Shown here one piece after another: positions 1 through 9,175 of a stretch of 64,000 nucleotides of DNA. The stretch is taken from NCBI RefSeq assembly GCF_008124885.1, contig NZ_VNHX01000006.1:62001-126000 (forward strand). The letters are read 5' to 3'. Position 1 is the first letter of the stretch; each line of letters opens with the position of its first letter. The stretch is from Sphingobacterium allocomposti (GTDB taxonomy: Bacteria > Bacteroidota > Bacteroidia > Sphingobacteriales > Sphingobacteriaceae). The notes below the pieces were generated by a model that was not told where the DNA came from, searched no databases, and saw only the letters and a program-made list of their open reading frames with translations. The translations under genes were made by a program, and so were the position numbers.

Positions 1-1327
1 ATATGTGCTCCCAGTGTTCTGTAGGAGCGCCACTCACCACCAACCATAGGTACGTCGTGTTTTCAGGAACTACAAATGACGCAGTTCCCTCGCTGGCGGA
101 AAACGTATCACTGTACACCCGCGACTCATCGCTCTTATAAGCAACAAAGCCGTAACGCCATCCGGCTTTATCTGTTTTTATCGATCGATACCCGGCCGCA
201 CCGGCTAAGCCTTTGAAATCGAGGTGTACTGTTGTGTTCGCGGGGGGCACATTCAATCGGATCCCATTGTATCCATAGTTTTGGGGACATTTCGCCGGAG
301 TTATGCGATACCACCCCTCTCCTACATCGTATAGCGTCGTAAAATGCTGATTCGCATATTTTCTTCGCTCTCCGATTCTTATCAAGGGTATATCCCAAGT
401 AATAAACCGACGGTGCGCATCGAACATTTCGTCATTGAATTGCTCTTGGTTCATACCTTGTATACGTTTGTACGTGGCGACAGGATCTTCAGGCCGAACA
501 GCTTGCCGCCAAACTTTTCCAACCATATCTAGTCCGTATTTGTCGGTCCAATATGTCAGTACCTGATGTGAAGAATAACGCATGTTTTCGTGCAGAAATG
601 CCAGATGCGTATTGTTCATAAATTCTACCAGATGCCAATTTTCAATCGTCATTAAATCGGGGTATAACATCATGGTCATGAACTGCGAGGTTACCTCAAA
701 AATAGACTGTCCAATGCCGCCTACAGGATTGTTAGAGAATCCCCAATTACCGTCCGCATGTACCATATATTGAAAAGCATGACCGAGTTCGTGTGCCAAC
801 GTAGTATACGGAGCGCCGAGCCTCGAAGCCGGCATCCACAACATGCCTACCGAATCCGCGGCACCTCCGCCGTAAGCCGTACCGTCGGTACCTCCGCGGA
901 CGAAACAAACCATCTTATACTTATCCGTCAAGGAGTTTCCCACGTCAACGAATTTTAATTGGTTTGCATAGTAGTCGTAAAAGCCCTCCAGCGCACCTAA
1001 TACGTTCGCCACATTCGCACCTGTTGTAGCGGCGAGATCGCTCCCAAATTCCCTATCCCACAGCAAAGCCAGATTAGCAGATTCAAAACGCCGGCTCAAG
1101 CTATATTTGCTGTTATAATCATTGAAATCGTTATTGGCCGGAACGTCCCAAATACCACTCGTCGGGAGATACAGTTGCTTTTGGTCTCCAGTCCCATTGC
1201 CTATCGGCACTGGTCGTTGCAAGTTACTTATATCATATGCTATTTCATCAATTTCTGTATCCTTGCAAGACAGTATCATAGTAGCGACAAATACTGTCAG
1301 CGAAATATAAAATATCTTTTTTTTCAT
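1..1327 (-). CDS. Secreted zinc metallopeptidase-like lipoprotein (DUF6055-like), 3' end missing
   Basis: Reading the minus strand from ATG at 1325-1327 gives one open frame to the window edge (442 codons, no stop), so the C-terminus lies outside. The N-terminus is a lipoprotein signal with Cys at about residue 21 (ILSC). A gluzincin-type HELGH motif sits at residues 179-183, with a downstream acidic site in IFEVTSQF that could supply a third zinc ligand. The C-terminal part after residue 310 looks beta-rich. This arrangement resembles DUF6055 proteins of Bacteroidetes, predicted surface hydrolases of unknown substrate; the family name is from memory. It is the last visible gene of the SusC/SusD operon that starts at 7994, 104 bp behind the DUF5007 gene, so it probably acts on the outer surface on the same nutrient. 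Confidence 0.8.
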   Translation of the reverse strand, partial: MKKKIFYISLTVFVATMILSCKDTEIDEIAYDISNLQRPVPIGNGTGDQKQLYLPTSGIWDVPANNDFNDYNSKYSLSRRFESANLALLWDREFGSDLAATTGANVANVLGALEGFYDYYANQLKFVDVGNSLTDKYKMVCFVRGGTDGTAYGGGAADSVGMLWMPASRLGAPYTTLAHELGHAFQYMVHADGNWGFSNNPVGGIGQSIFEVTSQFMTMMLYPDLMTIENWHLVEFMNNTHLAFLHENMRYSSHQVLTYWTDKYGLDMVGKVWRQAVRPEDPVATYKRIQGMNQEQFNDEMFDAHRRFITWDIPLIRIGERRKYANQHFTTLYDVGEGWYRITPAKCPQNYGYNGIRLNVPPANTTVHLDFKGLAGAAGYRSIKTDKAGWRYGFVAYKSDESRVYSDTFSASEGTASFVVPENTTYLWLVVSGAPTEHWEHI

Positions 1328-1431
1328 TTTCTTGGTATATTTTTAAACCATTCATATTCTTTCCAGAGCCGGGCAGCTCTTCGGCGGAGAAACCGAGTTT
1401 TGCAGTAAGATTATGTTTGCAAATAGGTGGC

Positions 1432-2424
1432 TCATGTACCCGCCCCTATTCGCGTGACGGACGGTAGCCTTACCGTAACGATATAAGTGCCTTCCATCAA
1501 TACCCGAAAACCAAAAACCGGGTTGATGTTCAGGGACGTATTATATTCATCTATCTTGGCAAATCTTTTCGGAATCCGATAATATATAAGATAACCCCAA
1601 TCTGTAACACCATCATGGTAAATAGTTAAAGGAAACGGAGCCACTTCAAAGTCGCAAATCAGCGCAGTATCAGTTTCTACCACCGGATTAAACTTAACAT
1701 GGCTTTCAAACGTAGGTCTGTCTCCCCTTCGGATAACCTCTCCGCCCGAAGGGTCAAATGGGACACCGTTCTTATCCACGATCTTCAAGATCACCCGTGC
1801 CCCTTCCCCGGATATGCGTTCGCATGAAACTTGGGGAGCTGTTGTGTTAAAAAACGTTTCCGAATCGTCTGATCCTGTGGCAGCTTGATAGGTCACCTCA
1901 AAGAAATCAGTTAGAGAAGGATCCACGACCTTAATTGCGCCGAACTCGGGGAATAATCTTGTCGCTTTCACATTCGACATCTCTATATCAAAAATGTAAT
2001 CGCCCAGTGGCAAATTAGCCGAGGAGCGGTTAAATACCAGTTGACCGCTTACATTGTTAAATACGAAAGGGGGTGTGCTTACGGTCTCCCGTTTAGCATT
2101 CAAAAGCTCCACAGTTGTATCTTTCGCTGCATCGAACACTTCCCCCTGCTTAAACATAAGCACCTCATAATTTGTAAAAAATTCGGTTGGTGCGGGCTCG
2201 CCGGTATCTTTATGCCGGAGATTCAACAATTTGAAGCTGTATGGAGGTGTGGATCCGTCCGCATTAATCCGTTCCGAAGCCGCATAGATTTTGCCGCGGG
2301 GGACAATAATGGTTCCGTTTACGTAGCGCGGGTTATCACTCATAAATCCTTTTTCAATTTTTTCACACGACACGAGTCCCAACGATAAACTTATCATCAA
2401 AACCGCAAAGCTCTTTATTTTCAT
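1432..2424 (-). CDS. DUF5007 domain lipoprotein
   Basis: A 330-residue protein with a clear lipoprotein signal (LVSC, Cys20), hence an outer-membrane or periplasmic lipoprotein. The rest is soluble and beta-rich, with no catalytic motif that I can see. Length and phrases such as the NPRYVNGTI start match DUF5007 proteins, which in Bacteroidetes are typically encoded behind SusC/SusD pairs and fasciclin-domain lipoproteins, exactly as here. It follows the fasciclin gene by 34 bp and precedes the metallopeptidase gene. The family has no established function; a role as a surface binding protein of this uptake system is inference. Confidence 0.75.
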   Translation of the reverse strand: MKIKSFAVLMISLSLGLVSCEKIEKGFMSDNPRYVNGTIIVPRGKIYAASERINADGSTPPYSFKLLNLRHKDTGEPAPTEFFTNYEVLMFKQGEVFDAAKDTTVELLNAKRETVSTPPFVFNNVSGQLVFNRSSANLPLGDYIFDIEMSNVKATRLFPEFGAIKVVDPSLTDFFEVTYQAATGSDDSETFFNTTAPQVSCERISGEGARVILKIVDKNGVPFDPSGGEVIRRGDRPTFESHVKFNPVVETDTALICDFEVAPFPLTIYHDGVTDWGYLIYYRIPKRFAKIDEYNTSLNINPVFGFRVLMEGTYIVTVRLPSVTRIGAGT

Positions 2425-2458
2425 ATGTAAATAGTTTTTACAACAGTTAAGTTATACA

Positions 2459-3154
2459 TCAATTACCTCCCGTAGATTCGCCATTGAACATCAGACGATG
2501 GTTATCGGAAAGCACGTTTACTACGCCGTTCTTTGTTATGATGTCGGACGTTTGGCAATCGAACGACTGATCCTGCTCTTGTGGCAGAATAACCTGTCCA
2601 GGGGGAAGTTCGCTATCCAAGGTTCCTCTCACGCGCGTGAAATTTACATAGTCGACATAGTCCAAGTAATCACTGTAAGCTGTGACACGTCGTAGCTTTA
2701 TTAAAAACCGGGTGTTATTCATGGTCCCGTAACGACTCGTAAAATATTGATTCTCGCGGGTGAGAAACTCACGAATAAAAGCTCCTTCAAACATGTACAT
2801 TTTTAGGGAATCCAGTTCCTGTGCCGAGATATTCTTAATACCGAACTGGATGTTTTCATCTCCTACCTCGACAACCCTTTTTTGCTTTTTGGCCGCTACA
2901 TAAGGAGCAACACTATAGTCGGTACAAGCAAAAAATGTAGTATTGGGAGCATTAACCATTTCTTTCAACCCTGCTTGGTCGATAATCGCAACGAGCGAGT
3001 CAAACTTTCCATGAGACTTTAGAAAATCATACGTCGTCATATCAACGTACCTCTGCGATTTTCCACCGTCATTAATATAATCATCGCTTTCACATGAAAC
3101 CATGTGAAACAGGACTACTATAAGCGATATCAATACTATTTGTAGTTTTTTCAT
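2459..3154 (-). CDS. Fasciclin (FAS1) domain lipoprotein
   Basis: A 231-residue protein with lipoprotein signal (MVSC, Cys21). Residues about 40-215 look like one FAS1 domain: the opening helix TTYDFLKSHGKFDSLVAII, the H1-type segment NAPNTTFFACTD, and a closing segment on a C-terminal target sequence (the usual FAS1 end with a conserved hydrophobic strand plus an NG turn, here KNGVVNVLSDNHRL). FAS1 domains mediate adhesion or ligand binding. The gene lies 28 bp behind susD and 34 bp before the DUF5007 gene, so it is part of the same operon. A surface-exposed accessory binding role for the SusCD complex is inferred. Confidence 0.8.
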   Translation of the reverse strand: MKKLQIVLISLIVVLFHMVSCESDDYINDGGKSQRYVDMTTYDFLKSHGKFDSLVAIIDQAGLKEMVNAPNTTFFACTDYSVAPYVAAKKQKRVVEVGDENIQFGIKNISAQELDSLKMYMFEGAFIREFLTRENQYFTSRYGTMNNTRFLIKLRRVTAYSDYLDYVDYVNFTRVRGTLDSELPPGQVILPQEQDQSFDCQTSDIITKNGVVNVLSDNHRLMFNGESTGGN

Positions 3155-3182
3155 TTCTTTGCTGTTTTAAGTGTCAGATCCG

Positions 3183-4826
3183 CTATATCTTGCCTATCCA
3201 ATAGCTCGTCTGGGTAAGGTTTGGGTTATTCTTAAATAAGTTAGGAGAAACCGGCCAATAAAATCCGCCCTGAACGAAGCGTGCCGGCGACAACCAGGTA
3301 ATGAACTGAGGATATTGCCGTGTTCGGATCAGGTCGTAATAATTATGGCCCTCCAGATACAGCTCTCTACCTCGCTCTATAACATATTCATACATCAGAT
3401 TATCCTTTGTCGTCGTTGTCCAGTCAATCGGACTCCACTTTGCGTACGGATCATTCCGCTCTCTAAAGCCGTTTATGATGTCGGCGGCCTTTTGTAGATT
3501 GTTTTTATAAAGGGCTATCTCCGCTTCCAGCAGCAGCATGTCGCTGTACCGGAAAATAATGAGATTGTTGCTTAATCGCACGCTGTTTTGAGTTATTGGC
3601 ACGACGTTATGATATTTGATACAAGTTGGTTGCGAACCTCCCAGATCGGTAAAGTTCTTCAGGTAACGGACGTCCGTGACACGATCATTCATTACCTGTT
3701 GCAACACCCACTGCCCCTCAATCCAATCCCACCTCCAAGCTGGCTCATTCCACCACCAGTGGCCGTCTACCCATACCCAATCCTCCGGACCAGTTGGCAT
3801 TGGCTTGTAGTGCTGTGATAAGTAGGTTGGCTTAACAAAAAAACGAGAATACGTTGCACTGTAAAAGGGTACATGAGCCTCGCGTAAAAAGAACATCCCG
3901 ATATGGGTAGACGAGCCCTCCAAATGTTCCTCGCTTGCAGCGATTTCGAAGATACCATCGCTGGACTTACCAACAAAGGTTCTGTAGTAGTTTGCGGTAT
4001 CCACCTGCGCGTAGCCGCCGAACGATTTTATAGCTGCAATAGTAGAATCAGCGCTGTTAACATCGGACATAATAGGCTCGGCAGATGCAAGCTCTGTCGT
4101 TGTTGCCCTCCATAGATACATATGCGCCAATAACGCATACACGGCTCCTTTGTTAGCTGTGACTTTAGCTGCTCCTTGACTGCTGTAACTCCAGTCGAGC
4201 AAGCCCGCGGCTCGGTGACAGTCGCCTTCAACCTGTGATAATATTTCCGACTTCGGTCTCCTTCCCAATTGCTGTGCTCCTATAGGATCTTCCTCACTAT
4301 GTAATACCAGAGGCACGTCTCCCCACACGCGAGTAAGCATAAAATAACACAGAGCGCGGATAAAGTAAGCCTGTCCTAAAGCTTCGTTTTTAAAACGCAT
4401 CGGATTGTTTACCTGTGTAAAAGACTCGACATCCATTGCTGACACCTTTTCTAAGATAAGATTGCTCATGGCAATGGCCTTATAATACTTCGTCCAGTCT
4501 CCGTATGATTCGATTGTATAGCGCCATGTAAAGTCGCCTGTCTGCACTCCTTCCAATCCGTCTCCGGAATACTGAATTTCAAAGTAACTGGCTGGCACAC
4601 CATCGCCGTATAAATAGTATCGAGGCACATTACTTGCATTGCCGCTGGTAACCGCATCGCGTAACAGGGCATAGTTGCCGGCGACGGCGCTGCTGACATC
4701 ATCTGCCGATTGCCAAAATTCTCCCACATGCGTCGAGTTTCGGGGAAACTCTTCGAGAAAGTCTTTACAAGAACATAAAGATGCAAACAACAAGAGGGAC
4801 AATATCTGTATTAATTTCGTTTTCAT
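3183..4826 (-). CDS. SusD/RagB family nutrient-binding outer membrane lipoprotein
   Basis: A 547-residue lipoprotein (signal ending LCSC, Cys20, followed by KDFLEEFP, the typical SusD start). The N-terminal SusD-like_3 part has tetratricopeptide-like helices, for example NEALGQAYFIRALCYFMLTRVWGD, and the C-terminal SusD part contains RYSDMLLLEAE and the REL(Y)LEGHNYYDLIR motif common to RagB/SusD proteins. SusD proteins cap the SusC barrel on the cell surface and capture the substrate. A tryptophan-rich loop near residues 350-380 (WVWVDGHWWW) is unusual and may be a ligand-facing insertion. The gene starts 9 bp after the SusC stop, which indicates co-transcription and a dedicated pair. Confidence 0.95.
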   Translation of the reverse strand: MKTKLIQILSLLLFASLCSCKDFLEEFPRNSTHVGEFWQSADDVSSAVAGNYALLRDAVTSGNASNVPRYYLYGDGVPASYFEIQYSGDGLEGVQTGDFTWRYTIESYGDWTKYYKAIAMSNLILEKVSAMDVESFTQVNNPMRFKNEALGQAYFIRALCYFMLTRVWGDVPLVLHSEEDPIGAQQLGRRPKSEILSQVEGDCHRAAGLLDWSYSSQGAAKVTANKGAVYALLAHMYLWRATTTELASAEPIMSDVNSADSTIAAIKSFGGYAQVDTANYYRTFVGKSSDGIFEIAASEEHLEGSSTHIGMFFLREAHVPFYSATYSRFFVKPTYLSQHYKPMPTGPEDWVWVDGHWWWNEPAWRWDWIEGQWVLQQVMNDRVTDVRYLKNFTDLGGSQPTCIKYHNVVPITQNSVRLSNNLIIFRYSDMLLLEAEIALYKNNLQKAADIINGFRERNDPYAKWSPIDWTTTTKDNLMYEYVIERGRELYLEGHNYYDLIRTRQYPQFITWLSPARFVQGGFYWPVSPNLFKNNPNLTQTSYWIGKI

Positions 4827-4835
4827 GATTGTATG

Positions 4836-7800
4836 TTATAAAGTGATCTCCAATCCAAATGTGAACTTCCTAGGCATGGGATAGCCAAATCCATTATATT
4901 CGCCATATTGATTTACCGCTTCAGGATCCGGCAATTTTTTGGAAGCCTTCCATGTTAACAAGTTGTCAACGATACCGTACACCCGAAGGCGGTTAATACC
5001 GAGCCGGGATAACAGCGCCCGACCGAAGTCATAAGATCCTATTACATTTTTCAGGCGGATGTAGCTTCCATTTTCCAAAAAGAATGTCTGCGCTGACGTA
5101 TAATAATATCGGTACGTTCCCATATCAATTTTTGCGTATTCTGCCTTGTCGCCGTCCTGGCGCCAGATATCATATTTGCTTAGATCTGGATAAGCTTTTA
5201 CGGCAAATTGGCCGTTATCAAACACTGTCGCGAAAGCATCTGCCTCGTACAGGTTCAAAATGTCCCTATCTAATGTGAAGTTCAGAAAAAACGAAAGGCT
5301 AAAGTTCTTATACGAAAATGTGTTGGTCCACCCCCCTGTCCATTTCGGATTAGGGTCGCCTATCGGCATTTTGTCCGGATTAATACCGTCTCTATACGAA
5401 TCCAGGAAGTAGTCTCCATCTAAATCTTTCAAATGAAACATTCCGGCTCCGTATGGGCCTCCGTTACCGTATAACTCGCCCGAATAGGGGTTCACGGGGA
5501 CATCATTAATGGAAGAATACACCCCTAATGTCTGAAACAAATAGAACGCGTTAATAGGACTCCCGATAGAAAGAATGTGCGATGCGTCGAATCGGTCTCC
5601 TGACATCACCAGGTCCCGTCCACCGTTAGGAAGGCTCATGATCTGATTTCGGTTATAAGAAATGTTAAAATTGGATCTCCAGTTCACTGGGCTGGTCCGC
5701 GACAGCGGGTTTGCCCCGATCACGAGCTCCACACCTGCGTTCCGGACACCCACCGAATTGGTCATCGCGTAATCGTAGCCGGTACTCACCGGCAGTTGCA
5801 CAGCAAAAAGCTGGTTATACGTTTCCTTGTTATATATATCCGCACTTAAACTGTATTTGCCGTTCAAAAGCTCAACATCTGTTCCGATATTCCAGCTTCT
5901 ACCTTTCTCCCAGGTCAGATTATCCTGAGCCACGCCGTTAACGAAATTGGGAGTAATGGCAATCACTCCGTTGTAAGAGGGCGCGTTGTCGTTTCCGGCG
6001 TAGCCTCCAGCATTTACTCTATACATATTATACGGTAAATAGTTCTGCCGGGGTAAATTGCCGGTAGTACCGTAGCTAGCTCTCAGTTTCAACAGAGAAA
6101 TGCTGGCGTGATCCTCGAGAAATGCTTCTTCGGATAGTAGCCAGGCCGCGGAAGCCGAAGGAAACCAACCAAACTTATTGTTTTTCCCGAACCGCGACGA
6201 CCCGTCAGTCCGTATACTTCCAGACAAAATATAGCGTTCATCGAAATCATAACTGAGTCTTGAGTAATACGACAGCAATCCCCACGCCTGATAATCTGAA
6301 TATCCGCCCTGATAATCCTGCATAAAACCCTGTACTACTTTTACCTGATCAGAGCTACCATAATAACCCCATGCCGAGGTTACCTGATATTTATCGTGTT
6401 CAATATCCTGTCCGAGCAGCACTGACAGCGAGTGTTTTCCAAACTTGTCGACATAGTTAAGATAATTAGATGTACGCCAGTTTTCCTGTGCAGAGGTCCA
6501 TGAGTCGGAAGAGTTCCCTAGGTAATTATTGAGCATACTCGGCCGGCTGAAATCTCTTCGCCCAGTATTATACTGAAAAGCCGTCTGCGAGGTGAAGATC
6601 AACTTTGGCAATAGATTGACGTTTACATTCAGGTTGAGGCTTAACTGGCTCGTTATGTTCTTGTCCAGATCGCCGTCGTATACACCCATATAATAATCAC
6701 GGCGTGCGTCCGAAAGATTATAAAGAGACGAAGGCATATTATTCGCGTTCCAGGGAAAAGGGTTGGTGTCGCTACCGTTTCCTCTCGGCCTATCGATAAG
6801 CGTATAAGAGACAATCGGATTAATGCTGACCTTTTCTTTTACGGCCTTTGTCATAAGATTCAGTCGGGTTGCAAACCGGGTAAATCCAGTCTGCTTAATT
6901 ATCCCTTCTTCATCATAATAGTTACCACTAAAACGGTATGTCGAGTTGCCACCGCCACCATTAACGCTTAGATCGAGATTCTTCAAGAGCCCTTTTTGAT
7001 AGAACATCTCCTGAAAATTCGTGTTTCCGTTAAACGCGGGATTTAAACTATCCGTAAGAATAAACGGCAAATTAGCGCGTTCCATATAATTGAGCTGGTT
7101 TTCTATAATCGACATTTTCTGGGCACGCTCAGCGCTTCCGAGTGCCACATCGCGTAGCTCAGGTCGCATAGTAAGTCCTGAGTAGCCGTTAACGGAAACC
7201 GTCGGCTCCCTAACCCCGCCCTTCTTGGTCGTAATCAGTATCACGCCGTTGGCCGCACGGGAACCGTAAATAGCGGCGGCAGATGCATCACGTAGAACAG
7301 AGACCGACTCGATATCATTCGGATTTAATCCGGCTAGAAAATTTGTCCCCGTACCGGTGTTAAGATTGGAATATTGTTCGGTAGGCTGTGGAATACCATC
7401 CACTACGTACAAAGGACTACTCAAAATCTGTGCTTCATCATACGTATTACTAAGTCCGGTAGACCCCCGTACATAAACCGTTCCCATACTTCCAGGTGCC
7501 CCGCTAACGTTCTGTACGTTCACGCCGGGAAGCCGGCCCTGCAAAATGGTCTCAAAACTCGCAGCAGGAATATTTTCCAGCTCTTTACCGGAAATCGTGG
7601 AAACCGCAGCTGTGTTCTTTTTTCGCGTTACGGACTGGTAGCCTATAACTACCGCCTCCTCCAGACTGCTTTCATCTTCTTTCAACACAACGAGTAACGG
7701 TGTACCCTGCATTGCCGTCCGCTCTTGTTGCTTATACCCGACAAAGGTAAAAACCAACGTCGCCTGTTGTTTACTGAGGCTGATACTGAAGTTTCCCGAT

Positions 7801-7994
7801 CCGTCTGTTTGAACCACGTTTGAACTTCCTTTCTCTTTTACGCTGACCCCTGCAATTGGTTCTCCACGCTCGTCTTTTACCGTCCCCGAATAGGACGTTG
7901 TTTGTGCGAAGACAACGGTGGACACCAGTAGTGTCAAAAAGGAAATCACCCCGTGCAGAATAATTTTAGGAGGTCTTCTTTTCTGTTTTTTCAT
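4836..7994 (-). CDS. SusC/RagA family TonB-linked outer membrane transporter
   Basis: A 1052-residue SusC-type transporter. I place the start at ATG 7992-7994 rather than the upstream in-frame ATG, because a signal peptide (MKKQKRRPP..., cleavage after VVFAQ) begins there. In order: carboxypeptidase-regulatory-like domain (YSGTVKDERGEPIAGVSV), TonB-box-like EEAVVIGYQ, plug with the RagA-type signature (LQGRLPGVNVQN, YVVDGIPQP, ASAAAIYGSRAANGVILITTK), then a 22-strand barrel to a terminal FGLEITL strand. It imports a large nutrient driven by TonB. It heads the operon with SusD, FAS1, DUF5007 and metallopeptidase genes. No anti-sigma or hybrid two-component regulator lies beside it. The substrate is not visible from the sequence. 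Confidence 0.95.
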   Translation of the reverse strand: MKKQKRRPPKIILHGVISFLTLLVSTVVFAQTTSYSGTVKDERGEPIAGVSVKEKGSSNVVQTDGSGNFSISLSKQQATLVFTFVGYKQQERTAMQGTPLLVVLKEDESSLEEAVVIGYQSVTRKKNTAAVSTISGKELENIPAASFETILQGRLPGVNVQNVSGAPGSMGTVYVRGSTGLSNTYDEAQILSSPLYVVDGIPQPTEQYSNLNTGTGTNFLAGLNPNDIESVSVLRDASAAAIYGSRAANGVILITTKKGGVREPTVSVNGYSGLTMRPELRDVALGSAERAQKMSIIENQLNYMERANLPFILTDSLNPAFNGNTNFQEMFYQKGLLKNLDLSVNGGGGNSTYRFSGNYYDEEGIIKQTGFTRFATRLNLMTKAVKEKVSINPIVSYTLIDRPRGNGSDTNPFPWNANNMPSSLYNLSDARRDYYMGVYDGDLDKNITSQLSLNLNVNVNLLPKLIFTSQTAFQYNTGRRDFSRPSMLNNYLGNSSDSWTSAQENWRTSNYLNYVDKFGKHSLSVLLGQDIEHDKYQVTSAWGYYGSSDQVKVVQGFMQDYQGGYSDYQAWGLLSYYSRLSYDFDERYILSGSIRTDGSSRFGKNNKFGWFPSASAAWLLSEEAFLEDHASISLLKLRASYGTTGNLPRQNYLPYNMYRVNAGGYAGNDNAPSYNGVIAITPNFVNGVAQDNLTWEKGRSWNIGTDVELLNGKYSLSADIYNKETYNQLFAVQLPVSTGYDYAMTNSVGVRNAGVELVIGANPLSRTSPVNWRSNFNISYNRNQIMSLPNGGRDLVMSGDRFDASHILSIGSPINAFYLFQTLGVYSSINDVPVNPYSGELYGNGGPYGAGMFHLKDLDGDYFLDSYRDGINPDKMPIGDPNPKWTGGWTNTFSYKNFSLSFFLNFTLDRDILNLYEADAFATVFDNGQFAVKAYPDLSKYDIWRQDGDKAEYAKIDMGTYRYYYTSAQTFFLENGSYIRLKNVIGSYDFGRALLSRLGINRLRVYGIVDNLLTWKASKKLPDPEAVNQYGEYNGFGYPMPRKFTFGLEITL

Positions 7995-8345
7995 AATTTT
8001 GACGTTAAAGTTTAATTTAATAGCTATCTGTCCCGCACACACCATGTCTCAGGCAAATGGATAAAACAGCTATGTTATATTACCACTTGACCGATCTAGT
8101 AGACTTCCCTTTAGGAATGGCATCTGTTTTTTTGGTTAGTTATTAGGCAAGGTCGGAGCTACATACGATATTCAACAGCACACGATTTGAGCTGAACCAT
8201 GACCCTTTTCTTCTTCCAAAGATACAACCAAAAGACATCGCTAAACGCTGGATTTTAACCATTTACAACCATAAATTAACAATGATATATGGAATCAAAC
8301 AGTGTTAAAAAACGCTCACGTAGCGCTTCGCTGGCGGAGGGAAAT

Positions 8346-8471
8346 GGACTATTTCTGCTATGTCACTAAAACGGAACAACACGACGTTCCCATCTTACAC
8401 ATACAGAAAAAAAACGTAGGTGCCCAAAGGACACCCACGTTTGAAGTTTTATAAAATATTCATACCACCCG
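8346..8471. repeat. Dispersed repeat R1, copy A (contains a terminator hairpin)
   Basis: About 126 bp nearly identical, in the same orientation, to 14058-14184. Both copies run from GGACTATTTCTGCTAT through the GGTGCCCAAAGGACACC hairpin to ATAAAATATTC and CACCCG, differing at a handful of positions. Each copy stands downstream of a minus-strand operon, so the repeat may travel as a terminator-bearing module. Confidence 0.8.
8407..8442 (-). terminator. Rho-independent terminator (minus) within repeat R1
   Basis: On the minus strand a 14-bp stem (AAACGTGGGTGTCC pairing with GGGCACCTACGTTT, two G-U wobbles) with a 3-nt loop is followed by a run of eight T. It lies downstream of the second SusC/SusD pair and of the intron-like segment. 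Confidence 0.75.
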
Positions 8472-8612
8472 AAGGACACCTAAGAAACGCCTGACCATTA
8501 CCGTCCTTTTTCTTCAGTATCTCGATAAGCTTGACCGCCACGGCATGTAGCACCGGAGCTCATACGCTTTTTACGGCAAGTAGAGATGGTGCTTTTAGTC
8601 CTGGCGGAAAGC

Positions 8613-9175
8613 TGGCAGGCGGACGCAGTCGTCCCCTCAATTGACACGGTTCGACCGTACTTACGGTAAGCACGATACAGCTCCCTTGGTCAATAACGAA
8701 TGGTTCATTCCTTTCATTTCAGTACATCCAGCTCGGGGTATGATCCCTTTAACAGTTTCCGTCCCCGAAGTGATAGATAATACGCCCCCTTCGCCGCGTC
8801 CCCATTACAGGGACTTCATCACGAATGTGCGGCCTTCCGTCCCTGCGCCACGCATCCGTCTTTGCCTCTTGCAATGTCTGCTGCTTTCGGTTTTTCCCTT
8901 CACGTCGCGACAGATGCCGCATGGGCTTATCCTCGCAGTGTTACTAGACATCGGTGCTGCCTTCAGATAATCCTTTTGATGCCATCCAGCGGTTCATTCG
9001 CATCCGCCTTCCTATCGGATGCCTGCTATTTCTGGCTGCCTGTTCCGACAACGTTCACTACCGAGACATTTAATCCCAGCAGCTCGGTGATAGTTGAGAC
9101 CGAGACCTCTATTCCTATACCAAAGGGTCTACCTTCATCATTGTACAGCATCAAATCTCATGTCATTCGTGGCAC
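8613..9175 (-). mobile_element. Probable degenerate, ORF-less group II intron
   Basis: No credible gene covers this 563-bp stretch. On the minus strand its end resembles group II intron domains V and VI. Domain V would be 8653-8683: GAGCTGTAT pairs with GTACGGTC, matching the usual lower stem GAGCCGTAT/GTACGGTTC except for one substitution and one deleted T. Domain VI would be 8619-8636: GGACG-ACTG-CGTCC followed by GCCTGCC, where functional introns usually have a CCTACT with the branch-point A. The 5' end GTGCCACG begins immediately after the SusD stop codon, close to the GTGYG intron start. A length of about 560 nt fits an intron without its reverse transcriptase. The missing T and missing branch A argue that it is dead. 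This rests on structure recognised by eye; a covariance model search is needed. Confidence 0.5.
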
